Part shown: in pieces, positions 5,904 to 14,977 of the stretch
Layout: each line of letters begins with the position of its first letter
Numbering within the stretch: the stretch's first letter is position 1
Assembly: GCA_017642625.1 (NCBI GenBank)
Contig: JAGCOQ010000044.1
Coordinates: 1-22,671 of the forward strand
DNA length: 22,671 nucleotides
Direction: 5' to 3'
From: Alphaproteobacteria bacterium
GTDB lineage: Bacteria; Pseudomonadota; Alphaproteobacteria; Rs-D84
Program-made: the position numbers and the translations under genes
The notes under the pieces: model-generated
Told to the model about the DNA's origin: nothing
The model's database searches: none
The model's input: the letters and a program-made list of their open reading frames with translations, nothing else

Positions 5904-8900
5904 TTATTCCAACGTGGTTGTAATTATATCGCCATAAGATCCGGCTTCATCACCGCCGATATAGCATGTGATATGACGACCAATGTTGTTCATCCATTCT
6001 TCTTGTTCCGCGGTCAATTGTGCGCGGTTATTTGCCTTTAAGATTTGTGCGGTTGTGACGCCACCAACTGCGGCACCAACACCGGCACCCAGGGTATCAA
6101 TCACAACCCGACCACCATTCTTGTTGGTCCACCAGTTTTCGCCTTCACCATCAACAACAAAGTCAAGGTTCTTTATCGCATTATTGCACTTTGTTTCAAC
6201 TGCTGTTGCGGCATCTCTGACCTTCTTTTTCTCATCGGAGCTTTCACCGCTCACACAACGCACATAAGCAAGATCAGTGGTATCGATATATGTGCCATCT
6301 TGGCTAACTATTGCGTTAACTGTTGCCAACAAATCATTTTTCGCTTTTGCTAACTCATTTTGGCATTCAGATCTATCAACAAGAGCAGCAATTGTTGCGG
6401 CTTGGTTAACACAAGTCTGTAATCTCATTAATTGTCTTTTCTCTTTGCTGTTTCTGGTTGCCTTGGTTGTCTTTAACAGACCGCCCAAACCACCTTCGGT
6501 TTGCAACATATCTGTTCCGACACCACCCAAGATTGCAGACAGGACCGATGCACCGGCGACGCCCCACTTCTGACCCTTGGTCAAATCGCCACTGCTGTCA
6601 AGACCCAATTTTTCTTTGGCAAAATCTTCAGACAATGTGGTCAAATCTTTTTCTGGAATCCATGAACCACATGTGAACGCATCACCAACCGCAAAGTACG
6701 CCGTTGTCCACGACTTGTTGCGCATTGCTTCTTGAATCTTTCTGTCATCAGATTGCAATGTGACACGCACGCGACAGAACGAACCATACAAATCGTTGCT
6801 GGCTTCGAACTGGGTAGATTTCAAACCGTTTACATTATATGCGGCTGGAACCTTGTTCGCTGTTTTCAACTTTGCCCACATAAATGTGCTGCCTATATCG
6901 CGGCTACTTAAAATACCGCCGGCATTGTTTGCAGCCAAGCACATATGTTGTTCGTTTGTTAACTTTGCGTTATACATTGCTTGGGCTTCTTTTTCGATAT
7001 CGACCATAACCTGTTGCAACAATGTTTCCGCTTCGTTATCCAAGACATAGTCCAAATAACGCATCTTTTGTTTCTGGTCATAGACACAGCCTTTTTCATC
7101 AACTGTATCACATGGTGCCAATTCGTTTGCGTTGCACGCACCGTTCTTGGTATCAGATGGATAGCAGAAGCCGGTTTCAACTTCTTCTTCGGACCATTCT
7201 TCACGTGCTGTTGTGCTGTTGGCATCTAACCATGCATCACGCACAGAACCATTTGATCCCCAATTGCCACGATCGCTTGCCTTTGCCTTGGCGGTCTGTA
7301 TTGCCAAGTGTTCTTCGCAACTGGACGCACTTTTAATTGTATCCAGACATAAACCGATAACAATGTTGTTATCTAACACACCGCCCATCTTGTTCATAGA
7401 CTTATCCAAGCTTGTGCCAGTGTTATATGTTCCGGAGATAATGTCTGTACGGTTACGATAGCAATTTGCGTATTCCGAACCGCACATAGATTTGATGCAA
7501 CCCTTTGCCACGTTTTCGCAAGATTTACGCATTTGAGCAATCGCCGCATCATTATAACTTGTTGCCAAACTTGAATTCAAAGCAGCGATAATACCAATCG
7601 CGTCGATTTCGGCACCGTCGCTGTATTCTGGGAACAACACATCAAATGCACCATTATTTATATATGTATAGGAATATACACCGGTGGAACTTGGGTTCGC
7701 CGCAGAATATTTGCAATATGTATCGGTATCAACGATAGCCGAACAACCGATTTTGATTTCTTCGTATGTATCTTTGCCGTTGATACTCTTTTCAGAACCA
7801 TTAAACACCTTGGAATAACAAGCCGGACCAGAACCGCCACCGCAAACACGCATTGCGCAAGATTTAACGGTTTCAGTGCACTTCTGTTTTGCCTTGGTAT
7901 CAAACTTTTCGACCAAGTCGGCAATCTTTGCCTTCATGGCTTCGTTCATACGGGCAGAATATGCTTCGTCAAAGATTTCTTCTTGGTTATCTTCGTCGCG
8001 CAACTGGGCATTTGTTGGCATTTGACCGTTACCCAAAAATGTGGCATAGCAGTATTTGTTTGAACCAATTGTATCCAAACAAGATTTCTTGATATAACCA
8101 CGAACATCCGAACTGGAAATCATGTCGTTGGTCACATCTTCTATGGCCAATGTGCCGTCAACAATTTGTTGCACAATGTTTGCGACATCACGTTTTGCGT
8201 TAACCGTGCATTTATATGGGTTAGCTGCGCACGCGCCCAAGAAACACTGTTCAACAACCTTATAACATGTTGAAACCGAAGCGATTGCCGCCAGCGCAGC
8301 ACCTTCGTTAATCATTTCACCAATACGAGATGACGCAGTTGGCATTGCGGTCCGATTTGACGAACCCAACAATTCAATCACACCATCGGACTGGCAACGC
8401 GCCAATGTGGCATCACAAAATACGCGTTGTTTACGAAACTCTTTATTCGTTGTGCAAAGTTCAAAGTCTTCGCCACAAACGTTATCTTTACGCAAACAAG
8501 AAGAGACACGGCGGACACAGGTTGATGTGTCATAACGATTGGAAATCGCCGCAGCGGTTATCATTTGACCCAAAACACTGCCATCTGTTGGGTATGTGTA
8601 ATCGGTCACTTCGCCATAAGTATTCTTGGTTGCAATGTTGGACAAAGCCGAAATGTTTGATGTTCCAAACAAACTGTTTACACCGGACGTTGAACACTGC
8701 GCCAATGTGCCCAAGCAGTTTGGCATTTTTCCGTGGAACAAGACCTTAGTTGTGCATTCTTCAAAGTTTTCGCCGCAGGAGTCTACGTCCTTGATACATT
8801 CGGTATATGCATCAATACATTCTGCGTTTGCAAGCAGTGCAGATGATGTTGTTGTGGTGCTGGTGCTGCTGCTGGCGGTGGAAGTTTTTACAACCATCGT

Positions 8901-9026
8901 CGGCATACGAGAAGATGCCGTACCAACACTTGATGCAACTATACTTGGACGCGCAGTCGCAGCAAACGCCGCAGGCATAGCGCACAAAACAGCCATTAAA
9001 CCAATCGTTTTATTGAAGAAATGCAT
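5904..9026 (-). CDS. Giant secreted cysteine-module protein with glycine-zipper segments, 1040 aa
   Basis: The protein has a clear signal peptide (HFFNKTIGLMAVLCAMPAAFA), so it is exported. After a Ser/Thr-rich linker come five cysteine modules. Modules 1 and 2 (C70-C111 and C170-C211) have the identical spacing C-x6-C-x6-C-x6-C-x12-C-x6-C and lie exactly 100 residues apart, with shared words such as CGE-[ND]-FE and ECTT/LCTT. Modules 3-5 (starting near C254, C383 and C503) follow C-x6-C-x4-C-x6/7-C. Near the C-terminus are two Gly/Ala-rich hydrophobic segments (about 818-848 and 973-993) of glycine-zipper type that could insert in a membrane. The ATG at 9026 is chosen over the GTG at 9035 because GGAG lies 8 bases before it. 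It is a single-gene unit with its own promoter and terminator. No known family is recognised; a disulfide-stabilised envelope or surface protein is likely. Confidence 0.82.
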   Translation of the reverse strand: MHFFNKTIGLMAVLCAMPAAFAATARPSIVASSVGTASSRMPTMVVKTSTASSSTSTTTTSSALLANAECIDAYTECIKDVDSCGENFEECTTKVLFHGKMPNCLGTLAQCSTSGVNSLFGTSNISALSNIATKNTYGEVTDYTYPTDGSVLGQMITAAAISNRYDTSTCVRRVSSCLRKDNVCGEDFELCTTNKEFRKQRVFCDATLARCQSDGVIELLGSSNRTAMPTASSRIGEMINEGAALAAIASVSTCYKVVEQCFLGACAANPYKCTVNAKRDVANIVQQIVDGTLAIEDVTNDMISSSDVRGYIKKSCLDTIGSNKYCYATFLGNGQMPTNAQLRDEDNQEEIFDEAYSARMNEAMKAKIADLVEKFDTKAKQKCTETVKSCAMRVCGGGSGPACYSKVFNGSEKSINGKDTYEEIKIGCSAIVDTDTYCKYSAANPSSTGVYSYTYINNGAFDVLFPEYSDGAEIDAIGIIAALNSSLATSYNDAAIAQMRKSCENVAKGCIKSMCGSEYANCYRNRTDIISGTYNTGTSLDKSMNKMGGVLDNNIVIGLCLDTIKSASSCEEHLAIQTAKAKASDRGNWGSNGSVRDAWLDANSTTAREEWSEEEVETGFCYPSDTKNGACNANELAPCDTVDEKGCVYDQKQKMRYLDYVLDNEAETLLQQVMVDIEKEAQAMYNAKLTNEQHMCLAANNAGGILSSRDIGSTFMWAKLKTANKVPAAYNVNGLKSTQFEASNDLYGSFCRVRVTLQSDDRKIQEAMRNKSWTTAYFAVGDAFTCGSWIPEKDLTTLSEDFAKEKLGLDSSGDLTKGQKWGVAGASVLSAILGGVGTDMLQTEGGLGGLLKTTKATRNSKEKRQLMRLQTCVNQAATIAALVDRSECQNELAKAKNDLLATVNAIVSQDGTYIDTTDLAYVRCVSGESSDEKKKVRDAATAVETKCNNAIKNLDFVVDGEGENWWTNKNGGRVVIDTLGAGVGAAVGGVTTAQILKANNRAQLTAEQEEWMNNIGRHITCYIGGDEAGSYGDIITTTLE

Positions 9027-9052
9027 TTGTCTCACTCCATTATTGTTATTTT

Positions 9053-9080
9053 ATTATATCATATTTTCGGATTTAGACAA
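9053..9080 (-). promoter_or_regulatory. Promoter of the 1040-aa gene
   Basis: On the minus strand TTGTCT (9075-9080) and a perfect TATAAT (9053-9058) are 16 bases apart. The start near 9046 gives a leader of about 20 bases that contains GGAG. Confidence 0.65.
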
Positions 9081-9106
9081 ATGAAAAAGTAATGAATTCG
9101 CACAGA

Positions 9107-10063
9107 TTAACTAAAATTATCAAGCAAATATTTTAATTCGACCATATCGTCGGGCAGTGGGGCACGAAAATGCATTTTTTCACCCGTCACTGGATGCACA
9201 AAATCAAGTACCTCTGCATGCAACATTTGACCGTTATGCGTTTTTAAAAAATCCAATAAATCTGCGTTCTTGACCGAACCCAATCGTGCACCAACCCGAC
9301 CATAAACCGTATCGCACAACACAGGAAAACCATGTGCCGACAAATGAACACGAATTTGATGCGTCCGACCCGTCAAAAGTGTGCAACGAAATGCACTTAC
9401 CCCGACACGATTCCAACTGTCCATAACCGCCACCAAAGTTGTTGCCGGTTTGCCCCCAGATTTTACCATGCTCATTTTTTGGCGATTGCGTGAAGAACGC
9501 GCAATATTACCCGTAATTGTCGCCGTTTCCCAATTCGGAACACCCCAAACAAACGCGACATATTTTCGTGTTAAATCATGCGCCATAAAAGTTTTCACCA
9601 AACCATTGTATGCCGCATTAGATTTTGCAAAAACCATAACGCCACTGGTATCTTTGTCCAAACGGTGCACCACCCCCGGTCGTATTGCACCACCAGCCGA
9701 CGCCAAATTGGTATGTGCCAAGATATTTTGAACCAATGTTCCCGTCTTGTTCCCCGCAGACGGATACATCACAACACCACGTGGTTTGTTTATCACGATA
9801 ATGTCGTCGTCTTCATACAAAATATCCAAATCAAAGTCCGAAGAAATGTTGTCTGCGGCAACCGTTGTTTTTGGCGCATCTGGTATTTCCACCGATATTT
9901 TGTCGCCACTTTTTACACGATCAGAAAAGCGCACCGGCGCCCCCGCGCGCAGAACAGTAAACTTTTGGATTTCACTGCGTGAAAACTCTGGCATTACGCC
10001 CACCAAAAACTTGTCCAAGCGCACCCCAGCATTTAAATCATCAACGACAAATTCACGCAACAC
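9107..10063 (-). CDS. rluD: Pseudouridine synthase of the RluA/RluD family
   Basis: The enzyme converts specific uridines of 23S rRNA to pseudouridine; RluD itself acts on helix 69. An S4 RNA-binding domain fills residues 13-60 (VRLDKFLVGVMPEFSRSEIQ). The catalytic domain has the family motif HRLDKDTSG at 133-141, with D136 the expected catalytic aspartate, and the second motif GRTHQIRVHL near 227-236. At 318 aa it is close to the usual length (about 320-330). The start is GTG at 10063, with a weak AGG 7 bases upstream. It begins 8 bases after the stop of the small secreted protein and is the last gene of the minus-strand run that starts at the pseudopilin genes. RluD rather than RluC is favoured by length and the S4 domain, but the sub-family is not certain. 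Confidence 0.88.
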   Translation of the reverse strand: MLREFVVDDLNAGVRLDKFLVGVMPEFSRSEIQKFTVLRAGAPVRFSDRVKSGDKISVEIPDAPKTTVAADNISSDFDLDILYEDDDIIVINKPRGVVMYPSAGNKTGTLVQNILAHTNLASAGGAIRPGVVHRLDKDTSGVMVFAKSNAAYNGLVKTFMAHDLTRKYVAFVWGVPNWETATITGNIARSSRNRQKMSMVKSGGKPATTLVAVMDSWNRVGVSAFRCTLLTGRTHQIRVHLSAHGFPVLCDTVYGRVGARLGSVKNADLLDFLKTHNGQMLHAEVLDFVHPVTGEKMHFRAPLPDDMVELKYLLDNFS

Positions 10064-10071
10064 AATAAAAC

Positions 10072-10551
10072 CTATCTATATTCGTCCCAGTCTTTGCCCT
10101 TGTCGCACTTTGACAAATCAATTGTCAAATCACGACCGTCGGCATCAACCGGACATGTAATCAAACCTGTGCCGGTCGCATCATCAGCATCCCGCGTGGC
10201 ATTTCGCCATGAAAAGTTTATCGTTTCCGGCGCATACACGCACGCAATACGCAATTCCCCATCATGCTTGTTATTTGGTCCCATCCAAACACGAACACCT
10301 TCACCCAAACCATAGCATGGGAAACCGTCCAAGTAGTATAAAACCACACCTTTGTTCCCAATCAATTTAGAATCTGGCTTAAAAGTTCCGCGATATTCGT
10401 TCAACAACAATCCTGTTATCGCCTGCCAATCGGTGCTGGTGGAAAAAACGCTGACCCGACGAACCGGTGCCGGTGGTGGTGGCGTTGTGTCGGCAACCGA
10501 CGCGCCAATCGTGCATAACACAATACCAAAAGCAGTTAAAAACTTTTTCAT
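10072..10551 (-). CDS. Small secreted protein, 159 aa, unknown function
   Basis: A signal peptide (MKKFLTAFGIVLCTIGASVA, cut near V-A-D) is followed by a short proline stretch (TTPPPPAPVRR) and a compact domain of about 125 residues with four cysteines. The domain reads as mixed alpha/beta (GVVLYYLDGFPCYGLGEGVRVWMG). I recognise no family. Its ATG overlaps the stop of the zinc-ribbon gene by one base (TAATG), so the two are translationally coupled. rluD follows after 8 bases. The context suggests a periplasmic partner of the membrane protein upstream. Confidence 0.75.
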   Translation of the reverse strand: MKKFLTAFGIVLCTIGASVADTTPPPPAPVRRVSVFSTSTDWQAITGLLLNEYRGTFKPDSKLIGNKGVVLYYLDGFPCYGLGEGVRVWMGPNNKHDGELRIACVYAPETINFSWRNATRDADDATGTGLITCPVDADGRDLTIDLSKCDKGKDWDEYR

Positions 10552-11060
10552 TACTTATCCCCCGTTTGTAATTCCACAGTTATTTTTTTGACCCCGTCCG
10601 TTGTTGTACTTAAAACATGTGCAAACTCTACTGATGCGCCCGCCTCTACTAATGTTGCCGTTGGCATAAACTTTTGACGCGCAATTTCACGACCCGACGC
10701 ATCACGCGAAACAACCACTAAATCCGGCACGCCGTATATTTCCGTTGATTGATTAATAATTGCGCCACGAACCGCAAACCGCGGGGTGCCATTATCGTCA
10801 GTAATTGTCTTGATTTCCGTCAACTGTGCAACAATCGGTTGCTTGTTTGCGTTTTCTATCTTTGAACGCACCACCACCGCGGTTGCAAAAATCGCCGCCG
10901 ACAACAACGCGCACAGGGACGCGATAAACATCATCCATGCACCACGATGTGTTGGTGTTGGAACCGTCCACACATGACCACAAACCGCGCATTTCACCGG
11001 TGTAGTTGGGGCTTTGTCCACTGAGTATTCTGTTTTACAAAAATCGCATTTTATTTTCAT
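10551..11060 (-). CDS. MJ0042-type zinc-ribbon membrane protein (DUF3426-like), 169 aa
   Basis: The N-terminus holds a zinc ribbon: C5-x2-C8 and C23-x2-C26 (CDFCKTEYS ... CAVCGHVWTVP), the pattern of the MJ0042 zinc-finger family. One membrane helix follows at about 40-65 (WMMFIASLCALLSAAIFATAVVV). The C-terminal domain of about 100 residues looks like an extracytoplasmic beta-sandwich (FAVRGAIINQSTEIYGVPDLVV), as in DUF3426 proteins. The role of the family is not well established. An extended -10 (TGG-TATAAA, -10 at 11068-11073) ends 7 bases before the ATG and no ribosome site is seen, so a leaderless transcript is possible besides read-through from the pseudopilin genes 20 bases upstream. 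Confidence 0.82.
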   Translation of the reverse strand: MKIKCDFCKTEYSVDKAPTTPVKCAVCGHVWTVPTPTHRGAWMMFIASLCALLSAAIFATAVVVRSKIENANKQPIVAQLTEIKTITDDNGTPRFAVRGAIINQSTEIYGVPDLVVVSRDASGREIARQKFMPTATLVEAGASVEFAHVLSTTTDGVKKITVELQTGDK

Positions 11061-11067
11061 GATTCTA

Positions 11068-11076
11068 TTTATACCA
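11068..11076 (-). promoter_or_regulatory. Extended -10 directly before the zinc-ribbon gene
   Basis: On the minus strand TGG-TATAAA occupies 11076-11068, and 7 bases separate it from the ATG at 11060. The spacing equals that at the 460-aa gene, so transcription would begin at the start codon. Confidence 0.5.
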
Positions 11077-11080
11077 TAAT

Positions 11081-12397
11081 TTATTCCAAATTCAACAGGC
11101 GATATTTCGCACGCACTTTCGTTTGGATTTCGTTTATTGCGTTCATAAAATCTGCTGCGGTTGCATTTTTATTCGACGCAACAGCACCAAAAACCTGTGA
11201 CGCGATGGTGGAAGAATCACCCTCTTTCTTGGCTATCAATGTTGCCATACGGTTTAATTCCACCAAAGACAAATCTGCAAGGTTCGCGGTATTGTTTTTC
11301 AAATCCCAGAAAAATGCAGATTGCACAGAATCTTCTATTCTGTTGCGAACGACCAAGCGCGGTGTAATTGAACCGGTAAAACTTACCGTCGTAAACATTG
11401 CGTTTATGCGCCCACCCGTCATATCAAGTGCTTGGTTAATATCCAATATTGTCACTTTGCTTGTGTCTGCGATTGATATGCCCGACAATTCCAACTTGGT
11501 CACCCACAAATTATTTGTGTTAAAATTGGAAAACTTCCCAAGGTCAGACAAAGTTAACGCACCCGCGATTTCCATTGTTTTCGCGTCCGACGACAGAGAG
11601 CCAACACAAGTCGCATTTTTCGTTTCAAACGCACTGTCTATGGTCGTCCGATTAGTAAAGACAACTTTGTCTGCGGCAACACTGATTGATTGCAGTGTTT
11701 CATCAAACCCAGCAGCCTTGGCACTTAAATTCGAAACATTTATTACGTCGTGTCCGCCCAAACTTAATCCACTTAACATTGTCGCATCAGATGAATCTTC
11801 CGATGGAATCCGCCACAGGTATAATGCGTTATCACGATTTACCGCCGTTGTTCCGACAATACCGTTTGTTGCTTCGACACCCAAATCAATGGTATCCGCG
11901 TGCCATGCACCAAATGTTCCGTATGCATGTGTTCCTTCGACAAAACCCATATCACTGCCACCGACCGCGACTATTTCACGTGTGCGCATTGGCGATATTG
12001 TGTCATCATTCAAAATAACAACACCCTGTAATGTCGCTTTGCCTGTGGCATCAGACGATTTCAAAATACGCAACTGATATCTATCAGCGTCTTCTTCGAC
12101 AATAGCTTCTGGTATTCCATATTCAGACAAATCCTTGATATCAACACGTGTTATTGATTTACCGGCAACAATAAGCAATTTGTCGCGATTCATAACGATA
12201 TAGCGTTCCAGCGCACCCTGAACATCTTGCATTTGGCGTGCCACAGCAATATTTTCAACACGCATAATGGAATCTTCTTGATACCGGAACAAGAACGGCA
12301 AAACAACGGCAACGATTGCAACACTCATCAGCAATTCAACCAACATCCCACCGCGTTGGGCCATACTGTCTGAAAAGATGCGACGATTAAAATACAT
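11081..12397 (-). CDS. PilV/shufflon-like pseudopilin A, 438 aa
   Basis: A prepilin-type N-terminus is present. A 16-residue basic leader ends in R-G, and the cut G^GMLVE puts Glu at mature position 5, followed by the hydrophobic helix LLMSVAIVAVVLPFLF. A helical neck (ARQMQDVQGALERYIVMNRDKL) leads to a globular region. LYLWR ... GLSLGGHDVINVSNLSA near 193-227 matches the LNMGGN-type motif found in plasmid PilV adhesins and phage tail proteins. The rest reads as repeated short beta strands, probably a beta-helix. The start is the ATG at 12397, after a GGGGGG ribosome site, and it overlaps gene B by 11 bases. The longer ATG at 12427 lacks such a site. It is the third of three paralogous genes. 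It probably serves as a minor pilin or tip adhesin; this is inferred. Confidence 0.75.
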   Translation of the reverse strand: MYFNRRIFSDSMAQRGGMLVELLMSVAIVAVVLPFLFRYQEDSIMRVENIAVARQMQDVQGALERYIVMNRDKLLIVAGKSITRVDIKDLSEYGIPEAIVEEDADRYQLRILKSSDATGKATLQGVVILNDDTISPMRTREIVAVGGSDMGFVEGTHAYGTFGAWHADTIDLGVEATNGIVGTTAVNRDNALYLWRIPSEDSSDATMLSGLSLGGHDVINVSNLSAKAAGFDETLQSISVAADKVVFTNRTTIDSAFETKNATCVGSLSSDAKTMEIAGALTLSDLGKFSNFNTNNLWVTKLELSGISIADTSKVTILDINQALDMTGGRINAMFTTVSFTGSITPRLVVRNRIEDSVQSAFFWDLKNNTANLADLSLVELNRMATLIAKKEGDSSTIASQVFGAVASNKNATAADFMNAINEIQTKVRAKYRLLNLE

Positions 12398-13610
12398 TTG
12401 GCCCCCCAGCTGCTTGTGGTGGAACATAACTTTGCCAATCGCTTGTCAGCAATACACCAAACTCTGTTTTAGACGGCATTTTGGGTGTTGTTGCACGCGA
12501 CAGTGTCAAAACAGAAAAACTTGGTGGTGTAGTTGACGGAAACGACCAATTCCCCAACTTTAATGGCTTGTTGTTGGTTGACACCATCAATTCGCCCGAT
12601 ACCGTAAGTCCAAAATCTTCATAGAATATAATTTCATCAGTTGTTAAGTAAGAGGTATAAACCGAACCAGACTTTATTCCGGTAAAACCACTTATCGTGC
12701 GTGCTGAATCAGATTTTAATACAAACTCTCGTCCAACATTTACAGATTCAGTCACCGTTGCACGATCGGCAATAATTCGACCAGATGTCGTATAATTTGC
12801 ACCATTTAAATTGTCGGCGTATATGTTTCTGAATCCCATAATATCACCAGTCACACGCAAAGAATCAATGGACACATCACCACCCGTCAAATTGGCACCA
12901 TTGGAAAAGTATATTGATTGCGCCGCCAAATCTTCACTTTTAACAAATGTCGCCGTCGCATCTTGGATTCGCACCGCAGATGCAGAAACCCCACCAATAC
13001 TTAACATGTCGTTTCCGCCCATATTCAAATCGCGTTGCATAACATTTAATTCATCATCCCCAGATGTGCCACGATGTAAATACTTTGTGTTGTCTTCACC
13101 AAACGTGCTGCGGGATATGCGATATATCAAATCACCATGTTCAAAGTCCGGCGCAGTTACCGCCCATGTGCGACCATATGCAACACCGTCTGCACCAACA
13201 ATCGCGGCATCTTCACCAATATGATGTGCGATATTTGCGACACGCAACATTGGGGAATCTATGTTAAATGCCAAATACACATCTGTAATAGTTGTCCCAT
13301 GGGAACCATATTTATCAATGAATCCTGCATGCGCACCTTTGGAAATTATTTCCAATTCTTCATCTGTCATACGAATTTGTGCAACATCCGGCCATTCGTC
13401 TTGGTTCAGACGAATAAAGTTTAACACAGTGCCACGCAATTCTGTTATCTCGTGCGCGGTTGCCATATCACGAATATTGCGATTGGTTTCAGATATCTGG
13501 GAATAAACCAGTGGTGCAGCCATGGCAACAATGGCCATAGACAATATGACCTCTAACGCACTTGCGCCACGATTTACTTCGTCAAAAATGTTCGTTTTAA
13601 ATACAGCCAC
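12387..13610 (-). CDS. PilV/shufflon-like pseudopilin B, 407 aa
   Basis: The leader MAVFKTNIFDEVNRG ends at the prepilin cut G15^A16. The mature start ASALE has Glu at position 5, followed by the helix VILSMAIVAMAAPLVY. The neck (ELRGTVLNFIRLNQDEWPDV) resembles that of A and C. Near 176-210 the run YLHRGTSGDDELNVM and DLNMGGNDMLSIGGVSA is the clearest match in the window to the conserved region of PilV/shufflon proteins. The remaining 200 residues look like a beta-helix or fibre. The start is GTG at 13610, with GGGAAG just upstream. It overlaps gene C by 14 bases and gene A by 11, so the three should be made together and in ratio. The family assignment is from motifs seen by eye. Confidence 0.75.
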   Translation of the reverse strand: MAVFKTNIFDEVNRGASALEVILSMAIVAMAAPLVYSQISETNRNIRDMATAHEITELRGTVLNFIRLNQDEWPDVAQIRMTDEELEIISKGAHAGFIDKYGSHGTTITDVYLAFNIDSPMLRVANIAHHIGEDAAIVGADGVAYGRTWAVTAPDFEHGDLIYRISRSTFGEDNTKYLHRGTSGDDELNVMQRDLNMGGNDMLSIGGVSASAVRIQDATATFVKSEDLAAQSIYFSNGANLTGGDVSIDSLRVTGDIMGFRNIYADNLNGANYTTSGRIIADRATVTESVNVGREFVLKSDSARTISGFTGIKSGSVYTSYLTTDEIIFYEDFGLTVSGELMVSTNNKPLKLGNWSFPSTTPPSFSVLTLSRATTPKMPSKTEFGVLLTSDWQSYVPPQAAGGPNVF

Positions 13611-14955
13611 TTCTTCCCGCCAACAAGCATTGTTTTATATCTATTCTTTTTTCTATCCGTTGCCAATAAACATACTGGCATATCAGGTATTGCGATAACG
13701 AGTGTTGATTATAAATCCCCTGCAAAGAAGAAATTATGGATTTGCAATCAATGGTATTTGCACCACTGTCCGATGGTTTTGCCAATATTTCAAACGCACC
13801 GTTATCAAGTGTTGCAACAAAAGCATCTGGCAACAAAGATGTTCCAGCCGGACGAATATCCAACACAACTGCGCCCGAACCACCGCGCGACAAAGCATCG
13901 GATGTTTGATCGCGCAATGTAATATTTGATGTATGAATTACATTTGTATCAATACCACTGTTGCTGCTGTATTCTATCTCGTCTGATTCAATATAGGCAT
14001 CTTGACCACGCGCAACATTTATAAACGAACTGACGTCCAATCTTTCCACACTAAAATTGATTTTACTGGTGACAAGATCGCCATGAACATTCCATTTCGG
14101 TGGTCCACTGAACCCTGTTCGTCCCGCCGTCATAGAAAAATTATAAACCGACGCATTGTTCGTTGTTATATTGCCCGTATCGCCATATGCAGATACCGTT
14201 TTTCCACTAACCCCACCAACAATTAACGAACCGCGCGTCAAAGCCAGTGCGCTTTCACCGGTTTGTGATTGAAATATGGCTTTATCAGAAACCATAACAG
14301 AAATGTTGTTTCGCACCTTGCGTCCAGCTTCGACACCGTTTATGGTCAACAAACCGATTTCTGCACCATCAAATTCACCACGACGCGTTGAAATGCGACC
14401 CGCACCCGACAACGCAAAACCACCCATATCTAAATCAACCAAAAAAGCACCCGCATCAACATTTGTTTCATTACGACGCACAACATCAGAATACATATCG
14501 TCCAACACAATTCCAATATGCACCGTTTCATCACCCGCATCTGCGGCATAGAATCCGACACGACGCACCAATTCCGCGCGTTTTAATTCATTAAGTTTTC
14601 CGCCCCTTAATTCCAAATAAGCAGATACAGATTCTGGGTCTTTATCAATGATCAAAGAAATATCTTGTCCTAGTGCGGTTTTTGGAACAAATCCCAACGG
14701 CAATCCATATGGTTCCAGCGTATCAGAAAAAGCATTACCGGAAATTATCGTGCGTTCATATGGCAATCTGTCCACATTTTCCCGAATATATATTCGCGCC
14801 GCAGTGGTGGCATTATCAATCTGGCGCGTAGAGGCATACATTAACGCATCATTTTCACGCCCCAACAGTTTTGTTGCGATAAAGGGAATGAACGCGAACA
14901 GCAACGTCAGCGCCAATAACGCTTGTAATAAAAAGTTCCCGCGTTCTGTCCGCAA
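13597..14955 (-). CDS. PilV/shufflon-like pseudopilin C with Gln in place of Glu5, 452 aa
   Basis: A perfect AGGAGGG lies 6 bases before a TTG at 14955, which gives the 6-residue leader MRTERG and the cut G^NFLLQ. Mature position 5 is Gln, not the Glu seen in A, B and most pilins. The helix ALLALTLLFAFIPFIATKLL follows, then the neck RQIDNATTAARIYIRENVDRLP. LVDLDMGGFALSGAGRIS near 172-187 is the shared motif, and a long strand-rich region follows. A longer frame from 15006 exists but would begin upstream of the promoter. It is the first gene of the operon. Loss of Glu5 is known in the tip pseudopilin GspK, so a tip position is possible. The C-terminal 40 residues are basic and contain four cysteines. 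Confidence 0.74.
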   Translation of the reverse strand: MRTERGNFLLQALLALTLLFAFIPFIATKLLGRENDALMYASTRQIDNATTAARIYIRENVDRLPYERTIISGNAFSDTLEPYGLPLGFVPKTALGQDISLIIDKDPESVSAYLELRGGKLNELKRAELVRRVGFYAADAGDETVHIGIVLDDMYSDVVRRNETNVDAGAFLVDLDMGGFALSGAGRISTRRGEFDGAEIGLLTINGVEAGRKVRNNISVMVSDKAIFQSQTGESALALTRGSLIVGGVSGKTVSAYGDTGNITTNNASVYNFSMTAGRTGFSGPPKWNVHGDLVTSKINFSVERLDVSSFINVARGQDAYIESDEIEYSSNSGIDTNVIHTSNITLRDQTSDALSRGGSGAVVLDIRPAGTSLLPDAFVATLDNGAFEILAKPSDSGANTIDCKSIISSLQGIYNQHSLSQYLICQYVYWQRIEKRIDIKQCLLAGRSGCI

Positions 14956-14977
14956 AAGATTCCCTCCTACACCCGTC

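Noticed and set aside
11081..14955. Shufflon (invertible C-terminal segments) in the PilV-like operon
   Set aside because: No recombinase gene and no inverted short recombination sites were noticed. The three genes are complete, separate paralogues in one direction.
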